Shown here in pieces: positions 52,142-60,926 of a DNA stretch of 64,000 nucleotides. Position numbers and translations under genes: made by a program. The notes beneath the pieces are model-generated. The model saw only the letters and a list, made by a program, of their open reading frames with translations. It had not been told where the DNA came from and made no database searches. Position 1 is the stretch's first letter. Each line of letters opens with the position of its first letter. The DNA is from Bacteroidota bacterium (GTDB taxonomy: Bacteria > Bacteroidota > Bacteroidia > Bacteroidales > Lentimicrobiaceae), in NCBI GenBank assembly GCA_009773455.1, contig WSXU01000006.1:186001-250000 (forward strand), written 5' to 3'.

Positions 52142-52807
52142 ATGTCTTTGTACCTGTTTGAGAGCCAGATCGCCAGTCTTAAGGAAGCAATAACGGCCGG
52201 ACTTCCCGGCCCTACAGCCCATTCAAAGATGGCTCCTGCCCATCGCGACCGCCTGATCAATATCTCCAGGGGACCTGAATACGCGAGAAAAAGCGGCGTC
52301 CTGATCCTGCTTTTCCCTGACGAGTATGAAGAGATTAATACAGTCTTTATCAAAAGGGTTGAATACGAAGGCGTACACAGTGGGCAGATTGCTTTCCCGG
52401 GAGGTAAATTTGAGGATTCGGACCCGGATATCATTGCAACGGCCATACGTGAAGCAGAGGAAGAAATCGGCCTGAAAAAAGAATCCATACAGGTAGTCGG
52501 GCGATTAAGTGACCTATTCGTACCCCCCAGCAATTTTATCATCAGTCCGGTGATAGCACAAACTCCTGCCCGCCCGGTATTTATACCTGATATGACTGAA
52601 GTTGCTGAGATCTTTGCTGTGCCACTCCGATTCTTTCTCAATCAGGACAATTCAGGGGAGTATAAAATCAATTATCGGAACTCCCCTGACATCAGCGTTC
52701 CCGGGTTCCGGTATAACAATCACCTGATCTGGGGTGCAACAGCAATGATTTTGAGCGAATTGCTATACATCTTTGGTAACGTTAAATCCCGAAGGGATCA
52801 TACCTGA
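52142..52807 (+). CDS. Nudix hydrolase, CoA pyrophosphatase-like
   Basis: This 221-residue protein carries the Nudix box: GGKFEDSDPDIIATAIREAEEEIG (GGKFEDSDPDIIATAIRE, EEEIG), GX5EX7REUXEEXGU-like, at about 88-111. The preceding HSGQIAFPGG is typical of the NUDT7/CoA-diphosphatase (UPF0035) group, which cuts CoA to phosphopantetheine and 3',5'-ADP. An N-terminal ~60 residues and a C-terminal domain (FRYNNHLIWGATAMILSELL) match that group. Divergent from clpS, upstream of a serine hydrolase gene by 62 bp. Confidence 0.88.
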   Translation: MSLYLFESQIASLKEAITAGLPGPTAHSKMAPAHRDRLINISRGPEYARKSGVLILLFPDEYEEINTVFIKRVEYEGVHSGQIAFPGGKFEDSDPDIIATAIREAEEEIGLKKESIQVVGRLSDLFVPPSNFIISPVIAQTPARPVFIPDMTEVAEIFAVPLRFFLNQDNSGEYKINYRNSPDISVPGFRYNNHLIWGATAMILSELLYIFGNVKSRRDHT

Positions 52808-52869
52808 ACGCTAATAACAAAGCACAATTCGTTTTTATTTATAGCTTTACCTGACGAAAAACAACTTCT

Positions 52870-53979
52870 ATGAAAATCAGAATTCTTAAATCTCTGCTTC
52901 TGTTAATCGCGGTGTTAGCATTGTCTTCGTGTCATGTCGGCCGCTTTTTCATCTACAACTATGCTGACATAAAGGATTACAGGAAATTTCCTCAGGTAGC
53001 GGTTCAGAATCCTGATAATCCATGGCATTTCAGCCGGAGTCTGAATAAAACCAAACCATCCCTTCCGGGAAACCTTGGTCCTGAATATGGTGATTTTGAC
53101 AATTTTCTTTATGAAACCGAAACTCTGGGCTTCCTGGTAATCAGGAACGATTCCATACTCTTCGAACATTACGGGGAAGATTATGATGAATCGTCAGTTT
53201 TTACCTCATTCTCAGTGGCCAAATCATTTGTTTCGGCCATGGTAGGCATTGCGGTTGAAAGGGGATATATCAGCAGCGTGAATGAGCCCATTACAAAGTG
53301 GTTGCCTGAGCTGAAAGGTGAAGGTTTCGGCCGTATCACGATAGAGCATCTCCTTAATATGCGATCCGGCATATTTTACAGGGAAGCCTATACCAACCCG
53401 TTTATGGAAATGCCGAAGTATTACTATGGCAGGAATCTCCTGAAGTATGTCAAAAAGCTGAAGATCAAAGAAGAACCCGGGCAGAATTTTGACTACATCA
53501 GTGTGAATTCACTGCTGCTCAGCCTTATTATAGAACGTTCATCCGGAATGAGATTAAATGAATTTCTGGAACAGGAAATCTGGAAACCAATCGGTATGGA
53601 ATTTCCGGCAACCTTAAACATTGACAGCAAAAAGCATGATACCTTCAAGGGATACTGTTGTGTGAATGCACGCGCCAGGGATTTTGCCAAATTCGGACGA
53701 CTCTATCTTAACAAAGGCAACTGGAACGGTAAACAGATAGTTCCGGAAGACTGGGTGCGCATTTCTACCACATTTGTCCAGTCACCTCAGTTACCCCAGG
53801 GCTTCCATTATACCTATCAGTGGCGGGTGATGCCATCCGGCTCCTACATGGCCAGGGGAATTCTCGGGCAGTTCATTTATTGCAACCCGGCAAAAAACAT
53901 TATAATAGTCAGACTGGGTAAAAAAGTGAAGGATTTCAACTGGGCAGTCTTCTTCGAAGAGGTGGCAGGCAAGTATTGA
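52870..53979 (+). CDS. beta-lactamase-superfamily serine hydrolase, lipoprotein
   Basis: This 369-residue lipoprotein (signal and lipobox LALSSC) has the class C serine hydrolase fold: S-x-x-K in FTSFSVAKSFVSAMVG (about 115-130), a Tyr-x-Asn/Ser equivalent in FDYISVNSLLLSLI, and KSA/HG-like late strand YQWRVMPSGSYMARGILG. It is more like penicillin-binding or esterase-type EstB/AmpC relatives than a beta-lactamase proper; antibiotic hydrolysis is not implied. It is 62 bp downstream of the Nudix gene and convergent with the thioesterase gene. Confidence 0.82.
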   Translation: MKIRILKSLLLLIAVLALSSCHVGRFFIYNYADIKDYRKFPQVAVQNPDNPWHFSRSLNKTKPSLPGNLGPEYGDFDNFLYETETLGFLVIRNDSILFEHYGEDYDESSVFTSFSVAKSFVSAMVGIAVERGYISSVNEPITKWLPELKGEGFGRITIEHLLNMRSGIFYREAYTNPFMEMPKYYYGRNLLKYVKKLKIKEEPGQNFDYISVNSLLLSLIIERSSGMRLNEFLEQEIWKPIGMEFPATLNIDSKKHDTFKGYCCVNARARDFAKFGRLYLNKGNWNGKQIVPEDWVRISTTFVQSPQLPQGFHYTYQWRVMPSGSYMARGILGQFIYCNPAKNIIIVRLGKKVKDFNWAVFFEEVAGKY

Positions 53980-54048
53980 AATGATAGTGATGTATTTTTC
54001 CGTTAATAGAATCGCTATCCTGAAGGTTATGAACAAGCCGTACCATCA

Positions 54049-54540
54049 TCACTGAATTCCCTGCTGATCCTCTGAGAATGCCTCGCTTCCGGGATACCAG
54101 AATTTTTCCCTGGCAAGTTTTTCGGGGAATGTATAATAATACATCACAGCCTCAGTGCACATGACCATGTCATGATCGTATAGCCAGGTGTCGATAACGG
54201 CAATGTTCCGTTTCATCTCCCTCAGTTTTCCTCTGAGAAACAAACTGCCATTGTTGGTTGTAACAGGCTTGCGCAGTTTGACTTCCATTTTTGAAGTCAC
54301 ACCCGATGTATTCAGTTTGACAAAGACCAGCCAGCTGGCAAGTTCATCAAGCAATGTTGCCTGAATCCCACCGTGAAGGGTATTGTTCCACCCCTGAAAC
54401 TGCGGCTCTGGCATCCACTCTGCTGTTACAAAATCACCATCCTCAACAAAGCGGAGTTTCAGTCCGATGGGATTGTCGGGTGAACAACCAAAACAATTGT
54501 AACCTTCCCTTTTGATAAAAGGATTCCTGATTTTCTTCAT
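54049..54540 (-). CDS. hotdog-fold (PaaI-like) thioesterase
   Basis: This 163-residue protein shows NCFGCSPDNPIGLKLRFVED, GWNNTLHGGIQATLLDELAS (active-site Asp/Glu helix HGGIQATLLDE) and VKLRKPVTTNNGSLFLRGKL. These are the 4HBT/PaaI hotdog motifs for acyl-CoA hydrolysis. The Cys-rich FGCSPDN start is common in this Bacteroidota group. It follows the MORN-repeat gene by 12 bp on the same strand. Confidence 0.85.
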   Translation of the reverse strand: MKKIRNPFIKREGYNCFGCSPDNPIGLKLRFVEDGDFVTAEWMPEPQFQGWNNTLHGGIQATLLDELASWLVFVKLNTSGVTSKMEVKLRKPVTTNNGSLFLRGKLREMKRNIAVIDTWLYDHDMVMCTEAVMYYYTFPEKLAREKFWYPGSEAFSEDQQGIQ

Positions 54541-54552
54541 GGATTGAAAATA

Positions 54553-55347
54553 CTACTTCTTTTCCTTACCCCCTGCGAAAGCTGTGGTTCTTACCACGGC
54601 ACCGTTTTCATCATATTCAATCCATTTGCCGTCCTTTACCCCTGATTTGTACTGGCCCGAAATCTTCACCTTGCCATTCTCAAAATATTCAATGCTGGCC
54701 CCATCGTTGGTGTTGTCCCTGTAAAAGTCGGAAGTTCGCAGCTTATTCCCGGAGTAATAGGATTTTTGTTCGCCCTGCAGCATCCCCTGCACATAATTGT
54801 ATTCAGCTATCAGATTACCTTCAGAATTAAACCATCTGGAAGGACCATCCTTTACCCCGTTGGTATAGTTTGATTCTTCTGATTTTTTCTTGGAGTTTTC
54901 ATACCAGGTTGATTGCATGCCGTGGTATTTTCCGGCTGAATAATTGTTTTCCGAAGTCTGAAAGCCTCCCTGCCCGTAATGACGGCTCGGCCCGTCGGGA
55001 ATATCGTTTTTAAAATACTGCTCTGAAACAAGGTATCCCTGCTTCGACATATCTATGAATATTCCGTCCTTCTGACCAAGTTTATAATTTTCAATTTTGG
55101 CCAGCAATCCACTTTCGGCAAAATGAACCAGCCACATGCCATCCTTCTGGTTATTGACGTAATTGCCATCGAAAATCATTTCCCCGGCTTTTTCAATCCA
55201 GCGGCCCTGCCTGAGACCCTTAGCGTCTGTTTGATTGGCTTGCTCTGCTTGCTGAGCTTTCTGCGCAAAAACCATCATCGTCAGAAAGCTTAACAGAATA
55301 AAGGAAACAACGGTTTTTTTCATTTTTCTGATTTGTTTTGTATGCAC
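54553..55347 (-). CDS. MORN-repeat secreted protein
   Basis: About 264 residues with a signal peptide (MKKTVVSFILLSFLTMMVFAQ, from a Met eight residues in; the earlier MHTKQIRK start is also possible) and at least six MORN-type repeats: GNYVNNQKDGMWLVHFAESG, YKLGQKDGIFIDMSKQG, NYTNGVKDGPSRWFNSEG, NYVQGMLQGEQKSYYSGN, GQYKSGVKDGKWIEYDENG. MORN proteins act as membrane or protein scaffolds; some of these are annotated YwqK antitoxin-like. It is co-directional with rimO (33 bp). Confidence 0.82.
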   Translation of the reverse strand: MHTKQIRKMKKTVVSFILLSFLTMMVFAQKAQQAEQANQTDAKGLRQGRWIEKAGEMIFDGNYVNNQKDGMWLVHFAESGLLAKIENYKLGQKDGIFIDMSKQGYLVSEQYFKNDIPDGPSRHYGQGGFQTSENNYSAGKYHGMQSTWYENSKKKSEESNYTNGVKDGPSRWFNSEGNLIAEYNYVQGMLQGEQKSYYSGNKLRTSDFYRDNTNDGASIEYFENGKVKISGQYKSGVKDGKWIEYDENGAVVRTTAFAGGKEKK

Positions 55348-55380
55348 AAAAATATAAAGACCCGAAGAAATTTATTCACA

Positions 55381-56691
55381 TTACACGATAAATTCAGCAC
55401 GTAAATCATACATTTCGGCGCCGGTAATCACAACATCAACCAGCTTTCCGGGCGTTAACTTACCGGCTTTCCCCGTTATGATGACTTCATTGTCAACTTC
55501 AGGTGAATCAAATTCAGTCCTGCCGATCCAGTTCCCATCCTCTTTCCGGTCTATCATAACTTTCATCCTGGCACCAATCAATGCGTTGTTCCTTGCCAGG
55601 GAAATATCCTGCTGAAGCAGCATCAACTCCTCCGCCCTGCGGGCCTTTATCGCTGGTCTGACATCATCCTTTAGCCTGGCTGCCGATGTATTCTCTTCGT
55701 TCGAATAAGTAAAAACGCCCATTCTCTCAAACCCTGAATCGCTGATGAAACGCTTTAATTCATTGAACTCGGCTGTGGTTTCTCCCGGGTAACCGACAAT
55801 AAAACTGGTGCGGATGGCAATTCCCGGGACCTTTTGCCTGATCGTCCGGATAAGGTCAGCAGTTTGAACTGAATTCAATCCCCGTTTCATTGATTTCAGG
55901 ATTCTTGAATTGATGTGCTGAAGCGGAATATCGAGGTAACGACAGATTTTAGGATGGGTATTGATCGCGTCAAGCACATTTACCGGAAAGCCGGCAGGAT
56001 AAGCGTAATGAAGCCTGATCCATTCTATTCCATCAACTTCTGCCAGTTGATCAAGCAGCACAGATAGCTGCCTTTTCCCGTTCAGATCGATGCCATAATA
56101 GGTCAGGTCCTGGGCGATGAGGATAAGTTCCTTTACTCCGGAAGAAGCAAGAAACCGGGCTTCTTCAACAAGTTTTACGATAGGTTTTGAAATATTACCG
56201 CCCCTGATGCCCGGAATGGCACAGAACGAACATTTTCTGTCACAGCCTTCCGATATCTTAAGGTAGGCATAATGCGGCGGGGTGGTCAGCTGACGCTCTC
56301 CAAGAAGATCTTCGCGAAAAGGGGCGTTTACGGCAGCGAGGACGGCACTCATATCATTCACACCAAAAAATCCATCTACTTCAGGGATTTCCTTTGTAAG
56401 CTCATCGCGGTAGCGCTGCGACAGGCAACCCATTACAAACAGTTTCTCTATCCTTTCTTCCTTGCGGGCTTTGACCCAGTGAAGAATTGTATTGACAGAT
56501 TCTTCCTTAGCATCGTTGATAAAACCACAGGTGTTCACGATCACAACATCGGCATCACCGGCCCCGTCGTGGGTGGTGTGCAGACCTGCCGCTTTCAGCT
56601 GCCTGAGCATAACCTCGGAATCAACCAGATTTTTGGCGCAGCCAAGGGTAACAACATTGACGGATTTATTTTTGAACAGTTTTGTTTTCAC
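55381..56691 (-). CDS. rimO: ribosomal protein S12 methylthiotransferase RimO
   Basis: This 436-residue radical SAM methylthiotransferase modifies Asp89 of ribosomal protein S12. The N-terminal UPF0004 domain has VTLGCAKNLVDSEVMLRQL and VNTCGFINDAKEESVNTIL plus a third Cys in VMGCLSQRY. The radical SAM motif is EGCDRKCSFCAIPGIRGG (about 145-160), and the C-terminal TRAM domain includes MKVMIDRKEDGNWIGRTEFD. RimO rather than MiaB is favoured by the length and the SPEVD region. It lies 80 bp after ftsY in the conserved order. Confidence 0.93.
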   Translation of the reverse strand: MKTKLFKNKSVNVVTLGCAKNLVDSEVMLRQLKAAGLHTTHDGAGDADVVIVNTCGFINDAKEESVNTILHWVKARKEERIEKLFVMGCLSQRYRDELTKEIPEVDGFFGVNDMSAVLAAVNAPFREDLLGERQLTTPPHYAYLKISEGCDRKCSFCAIPGIRGGNISKPIVKLVEEARFLASSGVKELILIAQDLTYYGIDLNGKRQLSVLLDQLAEVDGIEWIRLHYAYPAGFPVNVLDAINTHPKICRYLDIPLQHINSRILKSMKRGLNSVQTADLIRTIRQKVPGIAIRTSFIVGYPGETTAEFNELKRFISDSGFERMGVFTYSNEENTSAARLKDDVRPAIKARRAEELMLLQQDISLARNNALIGARMKVMIDRKEDGNWIGRTEFDSPEVDNEVIITGKAGKLTPGKLVDVVITGAEMYDLRAEFIV

Positions 56692-56771
56692 AGCTGATGT
56701 CTATGGTATATCAGGCCAGGGCTGTTATCAACCCGGTCATCTGAACAGGGAAAAATGAAACCGGCCGATTT

Positions 56772-57725
56772 TCAGTTAAAGAGAGAATCTACGAATTCAT
56801 CCTTGATAAAAGGCTGCAGATCAGTCATTTTTTCTCCAATTCCGATGTATTTTACCGGAATCCTGAACTGATCCGAAATACCTATGACCACCCCACCTTT
56901 GGCTGTGCCGTCGAGTTTGGTCAGGGCCAGGGCATTCACTTCGGTGGCCGCCGTAAACTGTTTAGCCTGCTCAATCGCATTCTGCCCGGTTGAGGCATCC
57001 AGTACAAGCAAAACCTCCTGCGGGGCATCGGGCAACAGTTTCTGCATAACCTTCCTGATTTTCGACAACTCATTCATCAGGCCTATTTTATTGTGCAAGC
57101 GTCCGGCGGTATCGATGATCACCACATCGGCTTCCCTGGCAATCGCTGATTTGAGCGTATCAAAGGCCACCGAAGCCGGATCAGCGCCCATACCCTGCGA
57201 AACACAGGGGACGCCTACCCTTTCGGCCCAGATTTCGAGTTGCGAAACGGCAGCTGCCCTGAAAGTATCGGCAGCACCCAAAACTACGGTTTTACCTGCG
57301 GCCTTGAACTGATAAGCCAGTTTGCCGATGGTGGTTGTTTTTCCAACTCCGTTTACACCGACAACCATGATCACATAGGGTGTATCACGACGTGGAAAAT
57401 CGAAACCTTCCACCAACAGGCCTTTTGATGTTTCATCAAGCAGGGCGGAAATCTCTTCACGGAGTATCTGGTTCAGTTCAGAGGTACCCAGGAATTTATC
57501 ACGGGCCACGCGACTCTGAATACGTTCAATAATCCTCAGGGTGGTTTCAACACCGACGTCGGATGTTACAAGTATCTCCTCCAGGTTATCCAGGACCTCG
57601 TCATCTACCTTTGATTTACCGATAATTGCCTTTGAAAGCTTTCCGAAAAAACTGGTTTTGGTCTTCTCCAGCCCTTTGTCCAGATCCTGTTTTTTTTCTT
57701 TCGAGAAGAATGAAAAAATACCCAT
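56772..57725 (-). CDS. ftsY: signal recognition particle receptor FtsY
   Basis: This 317-residue SRP-GTPase has the NG domain with G1 VGVNGVGKTTTIGKLAYQF (about 120-138), G2 DTFRAAAVSQLEIWAERVGV, G3 VVIIDTAGRLHNKIGLMNEL and G4 LALTKLDGTAKGGVVIGI. The acidic A domain is reduced, leaving a basic start (MGIFSFFSKEKKQDLDKGLE). It docks SRP-ribosome complexes at the membrane. It follows the DUF4295 gene after a terminator at 57803-57841. Confidence 0.95.
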   Translation of the reverse strand: MGIFSFFSKEKKQDLDKGLEKTKTSFFGKLSKAIIGKSKVDDEVLDNLEEILVTSDVGVETTLRIIERIQSRVARDKFLGTSELNQILREEISALLDETSKGLLVEGFDFPRRDTPYVIMVVGVNGVGKTTTIGKLAYQFKAAGKTVVLGAADTFRAAAVSQLEIWAERVGVPCVSQGMGADPASVAFDTLKSAIAREADVVIIDTAGRLHNKIGLMNELSKIRKVMQKLLPDAPQEVLLVLDASTGQNAIEQAKQFTAATEVNALALTKLDGTAKGGVVIGISDQFRIPVKYIGIGEKMTDLQPFIKDEFVDSLFN

Positions 57726-57802
57726 TGTATTCAGTTTGTTTATAATGATTGATTGAGGGCAAAGTTAGTCAATAAGCCTGAAGCATCGCAGGTACAAAAT
57801 AA

Positions 57803-57841
57803 AACAGGGTCTTTTCTTAACGAATAAGAAAAGGCCCTGTT
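57803..57841 (-). terminator. intrinsic terminator between DUF4295 gene and ftsY
   Basis: 17-bp stem AACAGGGTCTTTTCTTA/TAAGAAAAGGCCCTGTT (one G-T) with a 5-base loop and a T-rich flank on the minus strand. It lies about 20 bp past the DUF4295 stop, so ftsY needs read-through or its own promoter. Confidence 0.85.
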
Positions 57842-57859
57842 CCTGATAAAAGGAGGTAA

Positions 57860-58015
57860 TTATTTCTTTGCCAGGAATTCTTTAACCTGATCGTTGGGAA
57901 CAATATTTTCCTTGAAAGCATAGGCTCCGGTCTTGGGCGACCGAACCATGCGGATAACTTTAGCATAATCCTTACCTGATGAAGTCCTCAGGGTTGCAAC
58001 TACTTTCTTTGCCAT
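57860..58015 (-). CDS. DUF4295 family small protein
   Basis: A 51-residue protein starting MAKKVVATLRTSSGKDYAKV and ending QVKEFLAKK. It fits DUF4295, a Bacteroidota-specific small basic protein always found near rpmG and ftsY, as here. Its size, charge and position suggest a ribosome- or translation-associated role; this is inference. The gene follows rpmG by 9 bp. Confidence 0.9.
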   Translation of the reverse strand: MAKKVVATLRTSSGKDYAKVIRMVRSPKTGAYAFKENIVPNDQVKEFLAKK

Positions 58016-58024
58016 GGTCTGTCT

Positions 58025-58213
58025 TTATTTAATTTCCTTGTGAACAGTAACTTTCCTCAGGATTGGATTGTATTTCTTAATCTCAAGCCTCTCGGGAGTA
58101 TTCTTCTTATTCTTGGTGGTAATATACCTGGAGGTTCCCGGCATACCACTGGTTTTGTGCTCTGTGCACTCCAGTATCACCTGAATTCTCGCTTCTTTGC
58201 TCTTCTTAGCCAT
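58025..58213 (-). CDS. rpmG: 50S ribosomal protein L33
   Basis: This 62-residue L33 starts [20 protein letters not shown] and contains [20 protein letters not shown], typical of the family. It lacks the paired CxxC zinc motifs (only one Cys, in LECTEH), so it is the zinc-free (C-) form. The usual neighbour rpmB (L28) is absent upstream; xerD lies there instead on the other strand. A near-perfect promoter is at 58242-58272. Confidence 0.92.
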   Translation of the reverse strand: MAKKSKEARIQVILECTEHKTSGMPGTSRYITTKNKKNTPERLEIKKYNPILRKVTVHKEIK

Positions 58214-58241
58214 TGTTGTAAGCCTTTAAATTTTCGGACTG

Positions 58242-58272
58242 CAAAAATACAAATAATTACTTACCATCCAAA
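58242..58272 (-). promoter_or_regulatory. promoter of rpmG-DUF4295
   Basis: Minus-strand TTTG (58269-58272), 19-bp spacer, perfect TATTTTTG (58242-58249): the best Bacteroidota promoter in the window. The start is near 58235, with a leader of about 22 nt. Confidence 0.75.
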
Positions 58273-58470
58273 GACATGCAGAGAAAAAATGCGAGAATAC
58301 CGGAAATTTTAACCACGCATATCGAATGAAAGCTGCAATTATCTGTATTTCAAACCCTTAATGATACAGATCAAAATATAAACAAAACTTTGTTGATATT
58401 TTCTCCATTTCAGGGTCAGATTGCATCAGGTTTAAAAAAAAGAAGTAGGTTTGAAAAAAAAAGAAGCGGC

Positions 58471-59379
58471 ATGCAATGGCAGATTCTGATCAGGGGGTTC
58501 AGGGCCTATCTCCAGGTGGAACGATCTATGCCTGCAAATACTGTTGATGCTTACCTGCGCGACATCAGCAAACTGGCGACGTACTTCAGCCCCGAAAACC
58601 ACAATATCCAGCCGTCTTCACTGCAGCTCAAAGATCTGCGGCAGTTCGTGAATGAACTGGCTTCGGTCGGTATCGCTGCTACCAGCCAGTCGCGCATCAT
58701 CTCAGGAATCAGATCATTCTTTCATTATCTCATTCTTGAGAATGAAATCAAATCAGATCCTACCGAATTGCTCGAAATGCCCAAAACAGGACGCCGGCTA
58801 CCCGATGTCCTTACCACAGATGAGATTCTCAAAGTTCTCTCGGTGATAGACCTGAGCGAACCGAACGGAGAAAGAAACAAAGCCATTCTTGAAACACTTT
58901 ACGGCTGTGGTCTGAGGGTATCGGAACTGGTAAACCTGAAGCTTTCCGACCTCCATTTTGATGAAGGATTTATTATGGTTACCGGTAAAGGTAACAAACA
59001 AAGGATTGTGCCCATTGGCTCCGATGCCATCAGGCAAACCGGAACTTACCTGAAGTTTAAAAGAAACATCCAGAAAGTCAGCAGGGAGAGTGAAGACATC
59101 GTTTTCCTTAACCAAAGAGGCAACAGGTTAACCCGGGCCATGATCTTTGAAATAGTGAAGAAACTTGTAACCAAAGCCGGGATAACAAAAACCGTCAGTC
59201 CCCATACGCTCAGACATTCCTTTGCCACACACCTAGTAGAGAATGGCGCTGACCTCAGGGCTGTCCAGGAAATGCTGGGTCATGCCTCCATTACAACCAC
59301 CGAGATTTATACCCACCTTGACCGTGAATTTCTCAGGAGCAACATTTTAAAGTATCATCCTCGTAAAACGATGGATTGA
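58471..59379 (+). CDS. xerD: tyrosine recombinase XerD-like
   Basis: About 302 residues from MQWQILIRGFRAYLQVERSM (an earlier TTG at 58390 adds a basic, poly-K leader and is unlikely). It has the N-terminal SAM-like core-binding domain (NTVDAYLRDISKLATYF) and the catalytic R, K, H-x-x-R, H/W and Tyr: YGCGLRVSELVNLKLSDLHF, VTGKGNKQRIVPIG, HTLRHSFATHLVENGADLRA, LGHASITTTEIYTHLD. Length is that of XerC/XerD, so chromosome-dimer resolution is the likely role rather than a phage or transposon integrase. Confidence 0.9.
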   Translation: MQWQILIRGFRAYLQVERSMPANTVDAYLRDISKLATYFSPENHNIQPSSLQLKDLRQFVNELASVGIAATSQSRIISGIRSFFHYLILENEIKSDPTELLEMPKTGRRLPDVLTTDEILKVLSVIDLSEPNGERNKAILETLYGCGLRVSELVNLKLSDLHFDEGFIMVTGKGNKQRIVPIGSDAIRQTGTYLKFKRNIQKVSRESEDIVFLNQRGNRLTRAMIFEIVKKLVTKAGITKTVSPHTLRHSFATHLVENGADLRAVQEMLGHASITTTEIYTHLDREFLRSNILKYHPRKTMD

Positions 59380-59389
59380 AGGCTGAAGA

Positions 59390-59869
59390 CTAATCTTCAT
59401 CGTCCTCCATATCGTCAAATTCTTCAATTTCGCCGTCTTCATTCACAAAAACGCCCCAATTAACTGTTACCAGTTTTCCGTCCTGAAAGTAGAAATCGAT
59501 CAGGCCTTCATCAAAAGAAACCCGTTTTTCGCCCCATTCTTCCACCTCTGTGTCAATCTGGGTGAGGCCTTCCGATTTCATGAGTTCGGTAATTTCCTGT
59601 TCATTCATTCCGAAGACCTTCTTTCCAAACAGGGTTGTTTCCTCATTATCGGTTTCGAAACACGACAGTACATGATTGTTTTTCCCTTCAAAAAATACCG
59701 ATAATCCTTCCTTATCATAGTTCCAAAGGATGGTATCGAGATCTTCATCGGCCTCTTCACCCAGGTGCTCTATTTCAAGTGGCTTACCGAGCGTATTTTC
59801 AACAGTTTTTGGCAGATCGCCAAATTTAAGGTCATCCAGACCTTCGAGCAGAAGAATCTCCATTTTCAT
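59390..59869 (-). CDS. acidic conserved protein, function unknown
   Basis: This 159-residue protein is very acidic, ending EIEEFDDMEDDED, with NYDKEGLSVFFEGKNNHVLS and GVFVNEDGEIEEF as possible beta-rich parts. No signal peptide; cytoplasmic. Not recognised beyond a Bacteroidota family. Convergent with xerD (10-bp gap) and 58 bp downstream of an SDR gene on the same strand. Confidence 0.65.
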   Translation of the reverse strand: MKMEILLLEGLDDLKFGDLPKTVENTLGKPLEIEHLGEEADEDLDTILWNYDKEGLSVFFEGKNNHVLSCFETDNEETTLFGKKVFGMNEQEITELMKSEGLTQIDTEVEEWGEKRVSFDEGLIDFYFQDGKLVTVNWGVFVNEDGEIEEFDDMEDDED

Positions 59870-59927
59870 TTTTCTGAATTTTTGTTTTCGGTTTTTGAAG
59901 TAAACTTTATTTCCTGATCAGCGTAAA

Positions 59928-60746
59928 CTAATTAAAAGGTGAGTCAGGTTCTTTGGACATATAATGATAGGCCATGCGGCTTACCAGTTTCGGGCAGAAC
60001 CTGTTCAGGAAGACGGTGAATTTTCCTTCCAGCATTGTAAGGATGATTGAATCTTTCCTCCTGATGGTCGCTTTGACTATTTTCCTTGCCGCCACTTCTG
60101 CCGGCATCATGTTTGACTCATTCCTGGGAGTTTCTCCCTGCGGGCTGCCGTCAGCCGTCAGAGCTGCCGTCCGGATGTTTGATGAGGTAAATCCCGGAGC
60201 TGCAATCAACACATGTAACCCGGTCTTAAGGTTTTCACATCTGAGGGTATCAAGAAAACCCCTGACAGCGAATTTGGACGCAGAATAACCGGTTCGACCC
60301 GGAAGTCCGACATAACCGGCAATTGAGATTATCCCTACGACAGACCCTTTGGTTTTGAGGAGGTGAGGTAAGGCATATTTTGTGCAGTAAACGGTACCCC
60401 AGAAATTAGTATCCATCAGTTTTTGCAATACATCCAGATTGGTTTTTGCAAAAACTGCCCTCATGGATATACCGGCATTGTTAACAAGAATATCGATACG
60501 CCCAAAATGAGTAATTGCTGAATCAATCAATTGTTTGCAATCGTTTTCGATACTGACATCCGTATTCACGGCAAGAACATCAATGCCCGCCGAGCTAAGG
60601 CTGCTTTCAGCCTGCCTCAATCGGGTAATATCCCTGGCCGAAATAACCACTTTTGCACCCAAACGGCCGAATTCCTCAGCCAGTGCATAGCCAATTCCGG
60701 AGGAACTACCTGTGATAATCACTACCTTATCTCTGATTTCCCGCAT
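59928..60746 (-). CDS. short-chain dehydrogenase/reductase
   Basis: This 272-residue SDR has the nucleotide motif VVIITGSSSGIGYALAEEFG (TGxxxGxG, about 10-29), NNAGIS (about 89), and the catalytic Ser-Tyr-Lys region GIISIAGYVGLPGRTGYSAS K (Y-x3-K). It binds NAD(P)(H) and reduces or oxidises an alcohol/ketone. The C-terminal basic end (FLNRFCPKLVSRMAYHYMSK) could be membrane-associated, like the 3-ketosphinganine or 17-beta-HSD11 type. Substrate not visible. Divergent from cutC. Confidence 0.88.
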   Translation of the reverse strand: MREIRDKVVIITGSSSGIGYALAEEFGRLGAKVVISARDITRLRQAESSLSSAGIDVLAVNTDVSIENDCKQLIDSAITHFGRIDILVNNAGISMRAVFAKTNLDVLQKLMDTNFWGTVYCTKYALPHLLKTKGSVVGIISIAGYVGLPGRTGYSASKFAVRGFLDTLRCENLKTGLHVLIAAPGFTSSNIRTAALTADGSPQGETPRNESNMMPAEVAARKIVKATIRRKDSIILTMLEGKFTVFLNRFCPKLVSRMAYHYMSKEPDSPFN

Positions 60747-60926
60747 ATTTTTAGCCTATGCAATAATAGCATATTTTCAGGCTTCTTCGTAAATCAGTTT
60801 TTTCAATAATTAATTTAGATATACGACAGCAATCTGCCCTTTTATATAAACTGCAAACCGGCTATTTAATCAGGTATTTTGTTTTTCTTTACCTTCGGCT
60901 CATCATAGAGTTCAATGTCATTGTAT

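Noticed and set aside
52870-53979. Antibiotic-resistance beta-lactamase
   Set aside because: It has the SxxK serine hydrolase fold, but the lipobox and motif layout fit the broad esterase/PBP-like group; no evidence for lactam hydrolysis.
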